From NCBI GenBank assembly GCA_950295325.1, contig OX485806.1, forward strand, positions 32,552,001 through 32,612,000: DNA of 60,000 nt, written 5' to 3'. The position numbers were made by a program, and so were the translations under genes. Source of the DNA: Polytrichum commune (lineage: Eukaryota; Streptophyta; Polytrichopsida; Polytrichales; Polytrichaceae). The notes under the pieces were generated by a model. The model worked only from the letters and a program-made list of their open reading frames with translations. It did no database searches and was not told the origin of the DNA. Below are positions 22,459-33,476 of the stretch, piece after piece; positions within the stretch are counted from its first letter, which is position 1, and each line of letters starts with the position of its first letter.

Positions 22459-23479
22459 TTTAGAGACAGGGAGCATTGCGAGTGGCTTGGAATGCACCAT
22501 GCCACATTTTTAAAATCCTCATGTCTTAAGCAAGGGAAGACCCTTTGTATTGGGCTTTCCAAAATTTTAGAGCGGGGGGGGGGGGTTCATTTATACAACA
22601 TTCTCCCTTCTCCTATATATACATGGTGCATTGATATTGCTACACTCTATGCAAAGAATGATGTCCCAAAGACACCATCCTATGTGAACCCTTTAAAAAT
22701 GCATTCTACTACATCGACTATCCAATTCGTGTGTGTTACTGTTTGAAGTTACGCAGTGCAATAACGTCTTACCCACAAATTCAATTTTTACTAAGGAAAG
22801 TTCAGTTGATTTGCTTGGTAAGATATTATGTCCACATTAAATAGTTATAACACCGCATAACTCCGAATAGCAACATGCACTAATTGGGATAATCCGTGTA
22901 ATCCACCTATTTTGGTGATACAAAAGATAAATGGGATATCCATGATCCAATGTCGCCCCAACACCTCTTTGGTGTCCCCCCCTTATTTTGACCCCATTTA
23001 TTGAGAACGGAATAAGGATAAAGAAATAGTAAGTCACCACTCAGCGCGCCCCCTTCCCCGCCGGCCCCGGCTATAGACTCCCCTTCCACCTCCCCTGCCC
23101 CCAAAGCCAAACCCCACCCCGTTCCCGTGCACGCCAAGAACGACCTCTCCCACACTCGCACACGCAGCTTTCGCGCTTGCGAGATTGATGACCCTCGGCG
23201 GGTCGGTAGCTTCCTCGCAAATCCCTTATCAACGCCCCAATGCCTCCCCTTAGCATGTGACCACATTTGAACACATTCCGTTCCCACATTCAATCGCACA
23301 AAAATCTCAGAATATGATGCTTCTGGAACCTCGTCATGTGAAGAAGAGTGGTCGGGGTGGTGAAACGAAGAATGGTTGCATTTGCAAGAACTTAGGTGGC
23401 GAATCGTGACTTAAGAGCGAGCGATTGGAAAGCTCGGTGGGCCGGTTGAGCGATCGGAGAGAGTTTTTGGCGCCTTCTT

Positions 23480-23916
23480 GGTGTAGTTTTTTTTGGAGTT
23501 ATTTGGAGTTTTGGGTGAGTTTTGGGGGGCTCCGGATCAAGAAGAAATCGGGAGGTTGAATCGTTTCATCTGGAGTAGCTGGGTTTGGTTGATGGTTGTG
23601 GTTTTGGGTCATGTTGAAGGTGAGTTGGGTTGAGTGTTTTGGGTTGTGTTGAGTTGAGTTGGGGTTGAGTGTTGTGGCGTGCGTTTGATTTTTACGCAGC
23701 AGGTGTTTTTGGAGACATTTTTGGAGGTTTTGGGTGGTTTTGGGTGATTTTTGAGGTTTTGGATCAAGAAGGATTGGGAGGTTGAGTGGTGGAAAGGAAA
23801 AGTAGGATTCATTCATCTGGAGTAGCTAGGTTCGGTTGCCAACTGTGTTTTTGGGTTAAGTTGAGTCGAGTTGGGTTGGGTTGAGTGTTTTAGAGGCCTT
23901 TTTCGGTAGAGGAAGG
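23480..23916 (+). promoter_or_regulatory. Duplicated GT-rich leader of the capping protein gene
   Basis: The last 440 bp before the CPA start consist of two diverged direct copies of a unit of roughly 200-240 bp, with shared order 'ttttgggtga.ttttg', 'ggatcaagaag', 'gggaggttga', 'tcatctggagtagctnggttcggttg' and 'gttgagtgtttt'. The plus strand is almost free of C (runs of GGTT, GGTTTTGGG). It probably includes the 5' UTR. Open frames on the opposite strand here are low-complexity shadows. Transcription start not determined. Confidence 0.5.
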
Positions 23917-26900
23917 ATGGAGGACAGAATCGGTGGGCAACAAGCGATGGTGGAAGGCAGAGTCGCAGAAAATGGGGAGGATGAGTTTGCGGAGCTGGGG
24001 GCAGACCAAAAAGTTGCACTTGGCAAATGGTTCTTGCTCAACTCCCCCCCTGGTCAAGTGCAACAAGTGGCTAAAGGTAATCCTTGATCCTCTTCGGTGG
24101 TCCTACTGGGAATTGTCTAAGAATGATATGTTAGTGTGTGGTTTCATTCGCCTTCCCAATCGTGCGAGCTGTGGTCACCAAATTCCTTCAGTGATTCTTT
24201 GATAGATCGGTTTCTTTGCCACTGAATTTCGTGGCTGGCGAGAAAATGAAATGTAGATTAGCAATTATCAGCGCATGCAGCCCTACAGATCCGGGAGTAG
24301 GTCATTTGTAGCTTCTGGAGTCTTTCTGATCTATCATGTGACGCTGGTACGAAGATTGCAAGTATGGGCAGATCTGTTCTAATTTGGAGTGCCTTGGATG
24401 TGGTTCTTCAAATGGCTACAGGAATCTCAAATTCATTGTGACTTTGGGATGAATTAGGTCACCGAAGGTTCATTTACCCATTCCAGTTGCAACCTGGGAA
24501 CGGTAGAATTCGGCTGTTTTAGGTCAAGAGCAGAGTACATTAGATTGTTAATCTTTGTACTTTAGAGTTATTCTTTAACTCAGTGGGACATTTCGTCGGC
24601 AGTTGGTCCCGTATGATGTTCCTTTGGTTGTTTTGCATACAATATCAATGAGTTCCTTCCACTTGTGATGGTGCCTCCTGAGAGGTAGTGTTGAATTTGA
24701 ATGAACAGCAACCTATTTTGTGAGTTTCAATGAGGGCCAAACTCATTTTAGCACCGCTTGGCATGCCAAAATGAGTTTGACCCTCAATTAACCAATATAG
24801 AAACCTCCACACTAACTCCAAGCATGCACTGAAAACTTACTGAATATGGAAGGTGTTCTATGCAAACAACTCTCTTTTGAGGCGGAGGATAACCCTATTG
24901 TTGACAAAGTACATAACTTTTCATTTGGGAATTAGACTGCCAATACTGATTCTGGACATTTGAACTTTTCGGGACACTTCGGACTTTACCCGATGGCAGA
25001 GTAGCGTCTAATTGAGAATAATGGCAAACTCGCCTGCACCCAATCACGGAATTTAATAAATCATTGAGAGTTCTGAATGCTTTATTGAAGCAATCAATAA
25101 TTGGGTGCAAAGCAGTTTTGTTTCACTGTCACAGAATGGTTTGATATTGTTTCCAAGATTGTCATGGGAAATTCTTGCTTGGTTATGTTTTGTTCCTGCC
25201 ATATGAAGTTCTTTTATTTATATAATGTTTCTTTGTGTCTGTATTGCGTGTTTCCCTTATCCATATGGGGTATAGATAAGGAGACAACAATGCCCAGTCT
25301 GATCTCTGGTCACAGCTTCTGAATAATCTAGTTTTTTGATGATTGCCATGTCATTGTGTCAGATGTACGAGCTGTGCTGATGGATGAACAAATTTTTAAT
25401 CGAGCTGCTTCAGAGGCTTTTCCAGAGTATAACGTGAAGAACATTATCTCTCTTGAGCTGCCAGATTTTAGTGGCCAGGTATAAATTCCTGGTGACCATT
25501 TTGGTTATATAGACCGCATATATGCTCAGCTTTTGGCTTATGGTCCATACCGGTTGTGGACTGGTGTATAGTTGGATCCATGGATATCAATAATCAACAT
25601 CAGTAATGGTATCTTATTCATTTGGCGTTGACTTTGTTGGCCTCCTGTCTCAAAAGAAAAACAAAAGAAAACATCAGTAACGGTATCAAAGAACCTACCT
25701 GTGGGTAGCAAAATGTAGTAGCTGTCCAATATTGATATTTGATGGGTATGTCATAGTGAGAGAATCTTTGTACACCCAAGCTATTATTTTGGTCAATGCC
25801 ATTTTAAACCATATTGATACTATGGTGATTTACCTAGGTATGGAGATTCTTACTTGGTATATAGACCTGAATGGTATTGAAAACACAAATGCCTCAAATA
25901 CCCATACCATATTGGTTTCAAAAAGAGATGATACCAGACCAACACTGGTCCATACCAATCTTTTCTCAGGGTATCAATATTGTTTTCTGAGACGACCACC
26001 CCTTAAGGGGAGAAGAAGTATTTTGAGAAAGGGAATGGACTTGGGGTAAATTGTCCAGGTGAAGTTTTTGTCTGTAACTGCACAGAAGTAAGTGGGAGGT
26101 GAACAAATTTTAGGTTGTCTTAAACTGTGCAGACAGAAGCTGGTGTGTGCTTCTGAGAATGGCTGTGCTGATTGGCAGGCACAATGGGCATGTGGTGACA
26201 GGTGCTCTTATCGAAATTTGGGGAAATTGATCGGTCTCACTACCTTGACCCCCGAACTGCCATGGTAGTGACTGTGGATCATGTGAAGCAGGTACTCAGA
26301 TCATTGTTCCTATCTTCAATTTTGAATCTTGAGAAGATATGTTCTGCAATTTATTGTAATTGTAATGTTTCTATTATCTAATTTTTAATGGTTTGTTTGA
26401 ATTGCATAGACTGGCAACAACTCTTGCCTTCAGTTTTTTCAGCTGAATATTGTTAATCTGTGCATTTTGCAAGCAGGTCTGTACAGCAGTGCGTCCAGCT
26501 CATGATGAGGAACTCCCTTCTGCCTATGTGGAGGAGTACCGGTGAGTAATCTCTACCCAATTAACCTTTCAAACTTGAATTTCCTTCAATTGTTCTGGTC
26601 CTTTGTCGTCCTGTATTTGCAGCATCCATTCAGTCTATCTCTTCATGTCACATTTTTATGAAGACAGGTGGAAAGTATCAGTGCAAAGTGTGTACTAGTT
26701 TTAAAACTTGGTTCTGTACATTGGTCATTGGTACTTATTCATTTATGTTTTATCAGTCTGTCTTCTTCTTGCATTTGCAGTTGGTATTTGAACATCTCTC
26801 AAGTTTACGTTTTCTTGTACAGGATCTCTGTAGATGCAGAACTTCTAAAGTATGTCGATGAGCACTTCCCAGGAGGGGAATGTGCAGTGTATTGTACTGA

Positions 26901-28209
26901 TGGAAAAGGTGTTGAAAAGGCTGGGGGAGAGATTGAACTTACAGCAGTCATTTCGAATTCAAGCTACAGCCCCAAAAATTTCCGGTAAGCATCCTCCTGG
27001 ATTTCAGTATATAGCCCCAGGACTCCTTGAATCTGGACTTGCCCTCGCCAGGTGGAACAGAATAAGGTCAACAAAGGCAGGCAATGTTTAGAACTTCTCT
27101 CCAGTATTATGGAAGATGTTGGAAATAAATGATGTATTATCCAATGTTCACTACAGGCCTTCGTCGGCAGTTGTGAGCACCCAACAACTTACCATTCTGT
27201 GTATTCTGGACTGCAGGGGTGGGTGCTGGAGGTCTGTATGGAGAATCCAAATAAAGGAAGAGCTGCGCACTGTTCTATTGCAGGGTAAAATCAATGTAAG
27301 TATTCTGAAGTAAACTAAATTCACCTTTTCAGTCCTGTTGAGCTCTGTATTTGCATAAAAGGAATTAAGCTGAAGCTCTGCCTTTAGTCTTCATACAGGG
27401 CTAGGAGATGCAGTTAGATTCAATTGTAGCCTGAATTTCTGGATTTGGTCATCAGGTGAATGCGCACTACTTTGAGGAGGGCAATGTGCAATTGGAAAGT
27501 AGCCATGACTGCAATGAATCTGTTGTGCTTCAGGTACTGCTTTGTACCGCTTTTTGGTAGTCTTCCAAAAGAAAAAATAGCCCTTAGAGTAGCTTAGCAC
27601 TTGGAAAGATGATTATCTTCAAGTTGAAGAGCCAATTTGTGGATTTCTGTTATGTTTTCTCAATTCAAGCAGATTGAGAATTAACAGTGGAATTTCAGTG
27701 CGGACAATGATATGCTTGGATATTACCTACATTCTAAAGCTGATCTGTATATGGGAATGGAAGCAGGATGCAAAGGAGACAGGTGTTGCAGTTGTTCGTG
27801 CAGTTGAGCACCTTGAATCAGCTTACTTAGCCAACTTAGAGGTGACCAATTTATAGAAATGTTATTTTTCATGACACAGCTCTTGGCAGTTCTTATTTCA
27901 CACTTTTAAGGTTATCCTTCTAATGTTGTGTTCAACCTGTATTTGTTTCAGGATCAATATGCAAATCTCTCAGACAGAACATTCAAGGTAAAAATTGAGA
28001 TCACCTGAAACCTTCAAATTGACATTGATGCTGTTGATGAAGTGCTTCTTGATGATACAAGTCTGATAAATAACAACAATGATTTTGGTACGAATTTGCA
28101 GGAACTGAGGAGAAAACTACCCGTGACACGGACGCTTTTTGCTTGGGACAAAGCGTTGCAGTTAAGCTTAACACGAGAGATTGCCAGGGAGTTTTCAAAT
28201 AAAAGATAG
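23917..28209 (+). CDS. CPA: F-actin-capping protein subunit alpha
   Basis: CPA is the alpha half of the heterodimer that caps actin filament barbed ends and limits filament growth. Ten exons join in phase: 23917-24076, 25363-25478, 26202-26291, 26477-26541, 26823-26984, 27217-27295, 27456-27533, 27767-27841, 27952-27987 and 28102-28209 (TAG). They give 322 residues, against about 308 in Arabidopsis. Family blocks are FLLNSPPGQVQQVAK, AFPEYNVKNI..LELPDFSGQ, FGEIDRSHYLDPR, YSPKNFRGGCWRSVW, VNAHYFEEGNVQLE and, at residues 287-322, the signature ELRRKLPVTRTLFAWDKALQ, which ends in the actin-binding helix. The start at 23917 is the first ATG in frame. The acidic N-terminal extension (residues 12-30) is longer than usual. 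All introns are GT-AG. No second copy or beta subunit is in the window. Confidence 0.93.
24625..24871. mobile_element. MITE in CPA intron 1 (copy 2 of the 13903 family)
   Basis: It starts TTTGGTTGTTTTGCATACAA and ends TTCTATGCAAACAAC. The interior 'ggcatgccaaaatgagtttgaccctcaat' and 'aacctccacacta.ctccaagcatgcac' matches the copy at 13903-14157. Its termini are more worn than in the first copy. Wholly intronic. Confidence 0.65.
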
Positions 28210-29954
28210 CCCTTGTACACACCTGACTTCTTGTCTTCCTTCCACTTACTAATTTTTACTGGGTTCTCTAAGAGGCTCAGGGAAACAAACCTCTCAACGA
28301 GCACCCTTTTTGCTCCTCAAAATCACTAACTCCTGATTAAGCTTTTGCCATTAAGCACATATAACATAGACTCCAGAAGAGGATTTGCTGGTAGTACTTT
28401 GCTTTTTAACAAGGTCAGCAATGTTGATGTAACTGTCCTGCAAGGAGAGGCACTGCGATGGGATGAAAGCATCTCTGTACTGATATCGCTTGTGGATTTG
28501 GCTCTTGTACAAAATCTTCACATGAAATACCATTACATGAGTTTTCTCTACTTGTTTTCTGCATTACCACTTATTGCAGGCGTATTCTCTGACATTTCTG
28601 GGAGCATAACTTTGTTGAAGAGTAGATTAAAATTTGGTTACTAGGCAAAGGCACTTCTAATGTGTCACTCAGGCCTGACTCACAACAGGTTCTTGAGAAT
28701 AGTAAACTAAATATGATATTTAATGTCACTATGGTAACTTTTCGGATGACACTTCTTATGAATAAGTAATCAAATAATGTCATGGACGATGGATGAGTTC
28801 ATTCATTGACCAAAACCCTACTTTCTCTTGTCAGCAACTTCTGATGAATATATTGTCATGGAAAATTGAAATTTGGATGAAGAAACACTTGGTAAGTGGC
28901 GGTAAGTGCAGCATTCTGAATCTATAATCCCCCAAAAGCTTTACAAGGAACGACAAATGATTTCGGGTTATGATTTAGCGTTGGTGACACCATACTGCGG
29001 TGTACAATTAGTGTTGAGCGAGATAATCATATTTGGTGATACAATCATATTTAGTGTACTATATTCAGGTTTTATGTGCATTTGGAGAATCCCAACCTTC
29101 TGCAGGAAAACAGGATTAAGTTTCTGTACCTCAGTGCCTAGTAAGTTGAAGTTATGATTTGTGGACACTTCACGAGATATTTATACGAACTCCGAAATTA
29201 TGGAGAAAATGGCTACAGCCTTGATTTGGAATTGCTGACCATCTTGTACGAATTGTGGGTTTCATCTCCTAGAAGGACTGGGCTAGCCAGAAAAGTAAAC
29301 ATTTGAGTCCCATACATTTTAGCTTTGGAAAATTAGCTCCAAGCTGCCTTGCACCACCTCACCCGAGTGTTTGTCGAGAAACAGGTGTCATGGCTTGTTA
29401 ACATCCTTAACCATTTATACTTCATAGCTTGATGGTTTTAGGAGGACTTTAATTATTCTCATCCTCTAGAATAAGTTGGACATTTACCACTCTGATTGGA
29501 AACCAGTATGTGGTTACTTCTAGCAAATAATTCAGCAAACATGTCAAATCAAACAGGCAAGAACTCACAAGATGGAAATTAGGCCAGAGTGCTCAAGTGA
29601 TTGCTATCAAGGCAAATCTTGCATGGTAGCAGAGTTAAGAGAGCATTGATAATTTGCCTACTTCAGAAAATATTTGCTAGATCAGCAAAATGGGAATTTT
29701 CTCAATGAGAATTGAGTCCTTACCAAGTATTTCAGCTCAACACAGGCCCTACTTCAGTACACCACCTAGGACACATCATCATCAACTTCTCAAATTGTTC
29801 AAATTTTGAAACCGGACTAAAACTTACAGCACATAAATTACCAATTGCCTGAAAATATTGGTTGCCTACTTAATTATGTAACATGGAACACACACAAACA
29901 TCTGTAGAGTGATCTATATGTATTAATTGTTACCACAACAAAATGCCTCCACAA
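28210..29954. other. CPA 3' flank and space before the polyketide synthase gene
   Basis: Downstream of the CPA stop I see no further gene. About 28690-28910 matches part of the MITE family of 41172-41633 (tgacacttcttatgaataa, atggatgagttcattcattgacc, aaatttggatgaa). About 29165-29320 belongs to the dispersed family of 49720-50410. Confidence 0.5.
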
Positions 29955-32900
29955 TCAACACAAGTTCCGGGCGAGTGCGCCTTCGATGGTAACCCCGGGG
30001 CCAAATGCCAACACAAGACCCCACTCAGGCTCTGTGGTTTCACCGCCATTGGCCTCCTTGAGCTTGAGAGAGTGTTGGCGCATGTAGTCCAGCACGTAGA
30101 TGCACGTGCTACTGCTTATGTTGCCATAATCTTGCAGGACTTGACGGCTGCATTGTAGCTTGTGGGGCGCGAGCTGTAGCTCTTTCTCCACAGCGTTTAA
30201 GATTGCAGGGCCACCTGCAAATTGATGCCACAAACAACACTTATTTAAGCATCCTTGAGGGTCGTTATACAAAGAGGTGGAATTATCGCATACGAGTGTA
30301 CCTCTCATTCAACCAACACAAAAGCCTTGTCATGATATAAAGCTTGGTGGCTGCTACTTTTAGTTGACTTGACCTCGGAATTGGCTTCAAAGATACCAAA
30401 TGAGTCTAGTTCAAGTCATGCGAGATGAATAGGAGGTCAATGTTGGATGATGAGAGGTACACTTGTTTGCCATAATTCCCACTCTCTATTATACACATGT
30501 AACCAAGGGCTGTGAGAAAAAATGATTTGAGATTTCTTGTGGTCATGGTCAGTGATCTGAAGATCGTGACCAAGAAAAACCCACATCACTTTTCAACAGC
30601 CTTGGCTCCTTATCAGGTATCTGATCAAACCTGTCCAACAATATACAAATGATTGTATGAGGCAACATCATTATTAATAATCGGACCTGGATGCACTGCC
30701 CAGAAGAAGTCATTGTACTCCCCACCACCGGCCCTCTTGAGGATGGGGTCACAGTATCCTCGAACGTTTGATTCAATGAGTTTTGGAAGCTCTCGCCCAA
30801 GCTTGAAGATGATCCCCTCCTCCGTCAACCTCCCATCTATGGTGGCTTCCGAGCCTGGCAGGAAACTTTGGCCTGCCCAGGCCAGCTCAAACCACGCCCG
30901 CTCGAGGCCAGGAATGGGGTCGGCACCCATGATCATGGCCGCCGCTCCATCGCCAAACAGCGCAGCTCCCACCAGGTCGTATGGGCGGTCGGGGCTTGGC
31001 GACCGGTATCTGAAACAAAACAAATCCTGTGAACTAATCACTGGAATCACGCGGTGATAAAATTGTGTGAACTAATCACTGGAATCACTCGGTGATAAAA
31101 TCGTGTGAACTAATCACTGGAATCACTCGGTGATAAAATTGTGTGAACTAATCACTGGAATCACTTGGTGACATTGTTAAGCACATGGTGTGGCAGGGGC
31201 CTTATTCAAAAGATAAATAGACTTATGTTTGAAGCCTTGGCATCAAACTCCCGCTGAGTTTGTCAAAACGTGAGTTTGAGTGCTTACGCATAATGTCTCT
31301 TAACTTTCATTTTAATGATTGAATCAAACACTTTCAAAGAGTGGTGCTGAACTATTAAAATTTGGCTTTCTAGCTTGTCCTTTTAGAAAGGGTGGCTCAC
31401 GCTAGCCTTGCATAGGCCGATCTGAAATTTAGGGTGGTAGGTCCCATGGAGAAACTCTATTATAGATCCTGAAGTTTTTTCAAATTTCTTGAGTTGGCAA
31501 GAGGAGGTCCAAGGAGTTCCACCCAACTTTCAAAATTTTAGGCTCCTGCTCTTAATGAAAAATTCTCTCAAAGAAGGATGAAACCCACTTTTTTGCGTCT
31601 CCTTAAGGGACTTTATGCATAACTCTAGTGGGCCAAACCTCACTTAGTTAAGGTTGAGTTTTGAAAATGTAGCTCATTCATGCCATCTTAAACCCTATTC
31701 ATGCCTATCTGCAAAATGGTGGGCTCCCTACTATTTGACCAATATTATGATTATTTTCTAATTGACATGTCAAACTATATTGTGATTGTCATTGTATGTT
31801 CAAAGAGAGTTTTGAAATTACTCCTCAAAGCTTGCTAAGGTAACCGTTGGTGTATGTTACCCTATCAAAATGCATTGTGTAGTGAAAAAGAGCACTCGGC
31901 TACGAAAGTTATTTTCTTCCAAGTCCTTGGCCAACCACTTTTTGGCTCCTTAGACATCTAGGGGTTATAATATCATCATACGATCAAAACAAAAGATACA
32001 AATACAAATTCAACAACTAGAAATTTAACATTAGTTGGTGGAGGTTACCCAATCAACGTGCACTCGGTGGTGACAAGGAGCACCCGGCTACCAGGGTTGT
32101 TCTCTGCCAAGTCCTTGGCCACCCGAATGCCGGAGCCCCCACCATAGCATCCGAGCATGTAGAGCATCACTCGGTTGACGTCACTGCGTAGGCCCAGTAA
32201 CTTTGCCAAGTGGAGGTCACCACCAGGTAGACGGATCTCACTTGACGACACGTAGACGAGGTGGGTGATGTCAGATGGGGGTCGGCCCCATTCCTTGATT
32301 GCCTTTGTGGAGGCTTCCAATCCCAATTTCGTAACCGCTTCACCCGTGAGTGCTAGCCGGTCGCTCACAGTTGCGGCACCAGGGACGAGAAACTTGGGGT
32401 TGTTTTGCATGATCTCGGAGTTCAAAACCATGTATCGTGTCTTTACGGTTGTTGTCTCACCTGCATGTATATTCCAAATCCCAATTTCAAAATCCATACC
32501 ATGGGGTGGAACTTATGGAAGATTGTTTTGTCTTCTAAATTCCTCTCATGCCAATGGAAGTGCCTTGGATCCTTATGACTACAAGTTTGGGGAGCTTGTC
32601 GTGAAACTACATTGTGATTTGAATCCTATGGTACCACATATTTCATAAGTAGTTTTGTTTAACATGGAACGCCATGGATCATATAAACTATTCTAAAATT
32701 GAGATGTACATATAGTGGTTGGCGCATTCTAAGTGGAATAATAAAATATTACTAATCATAATCAATATTTCATATTTAAATATGAAGTTATGATATCATG
32801 TATATATATATATATATATATAAAAAATTTATTTCTGGTATTGGAACACACTTAAAATTTTCACACCCTTGCTTATTAAGGATTTGACACATCGGCATGC

Positions 32901-33476
32901 ACACTCTCAGAAGAAGATGTACATGCAAAAAAGAATTTCTTCAATAGAGGAACGATTTTCAAGATTGCAACTTGTGGGACTTCTATTGTAAAGCTTCAAG
33001 GAGGCTTCTAAGCTAGAGTTCTATCTAAGGCATGAGCCACCCCTCTAATAGCTCATGAGGGATGGTTCATACCTTGGAAAGAACTGTCGACTGGAAACTT
33101 TACAAAAACATCACTGATTACTTCGTTGCAATTGGTATAAGCTTTTCCATATCATTTCAAGGCGATACGGAATGGGATGCTAAGTGAAAGGATTGAGCAT
33201 CTCACAAAGGCGCCGTAGCTTCGCTTGAACGACGGGGTCTTTGAGGTTGAAGTCTTCGATGAACTGATCCGCGAGCCCATCGTTCTTCACGACTTTCTCC
33301 GGCACGGCTCGGCCGATGGCCATGATGGTGGTTTTCCCCGGGGTGGCTTCTCGACGGCACTTGATCGGAACTGGCACAATATGGTTCCCGTTACCCACCG
33401 TTTGCTTTAAATTTATGTTGGCTCGAAGGTCCACCGCCTGCCCATCAAATGCTGCCTCTACTCTTCGGGTGGCCAT
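29955..33476 (-). CDS. Type III polyketide synthase, ASCL/LAP6 (PKSA) type
   Basis: Anther-specific chalcone synthase-like enzymes extend mid-chain hydroxy-fatty acyl-CoA with malonyl-CoA to alkyl pyrones, precursors of sporopollenin in spore and pollen walls. Four exons, read right to left, are 33476-33206, 32460-32049, 31009-30687 and 30214-29955 (TGA): 1,266 nt, 421 residues. The triad is Cys195 (LGCYGG), His334 (WAVHPGG) and Asn367 (YGNISS); the spacings of 139 and 33 equal those of alfalfa chalcone synthase (C164, H303, N336). Gatekeepers Phe246 and Phe296 are kept. The position of CHS Thr197 is Gly228, as in ASCL enzymes rather than chalcone synthases. ETTTVKTRY, EWGRP.DITH.VYVSSSEIRLPGGDL and AENNPGSRVLL also point to ASCL. 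The protein is apparently intact. Substrate choice is inferred from family only. Confidence 0.92.
31020..31172. repeat. 38-bp minisatellite, four copies, beside the PKS exon 3 acceptor
   Basis: The unit gtgtgaactaatcactggaa + tcactcggtgataaaatt (38 bp) occurs about four times from roughly 31027 to 31172. The middle copies are nearly identical and the outer ones slightly changed. The array lies in intron 2 and starts about 15 bp upstream, in gene direction, of exon 3. Confidence 0.88.
32797..32823. repeat. (AT)n microsatellite in PKS intron 1
   Basis: A run of about 13 AT units (tatatatatatatata...) in the largest intron of the polyketide synthase gene. Confidence 0.8.

Noticed and set aside
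23499-24041. Minus-strand open frames rich in N, T, Q, P
   Set aside because: They are antisense to the C-poor GT repeat leader and first exon of the capping protein gene; low-complexity shadows.
26985-27295. Alternative frame GWVLEVCMENPNK for capping protein exon 6
   Set aside because: The phase from exon 5 (two bases left) and the family motif (GQWRS.W) both support the GGCWRSVW frame; the other runs into a stop at the donor.
30653-31057. Plus-strand open frame of 134 codons
   Set aside because: It lies opposite the polyketide synthase exon 3 and has no family resemblance.
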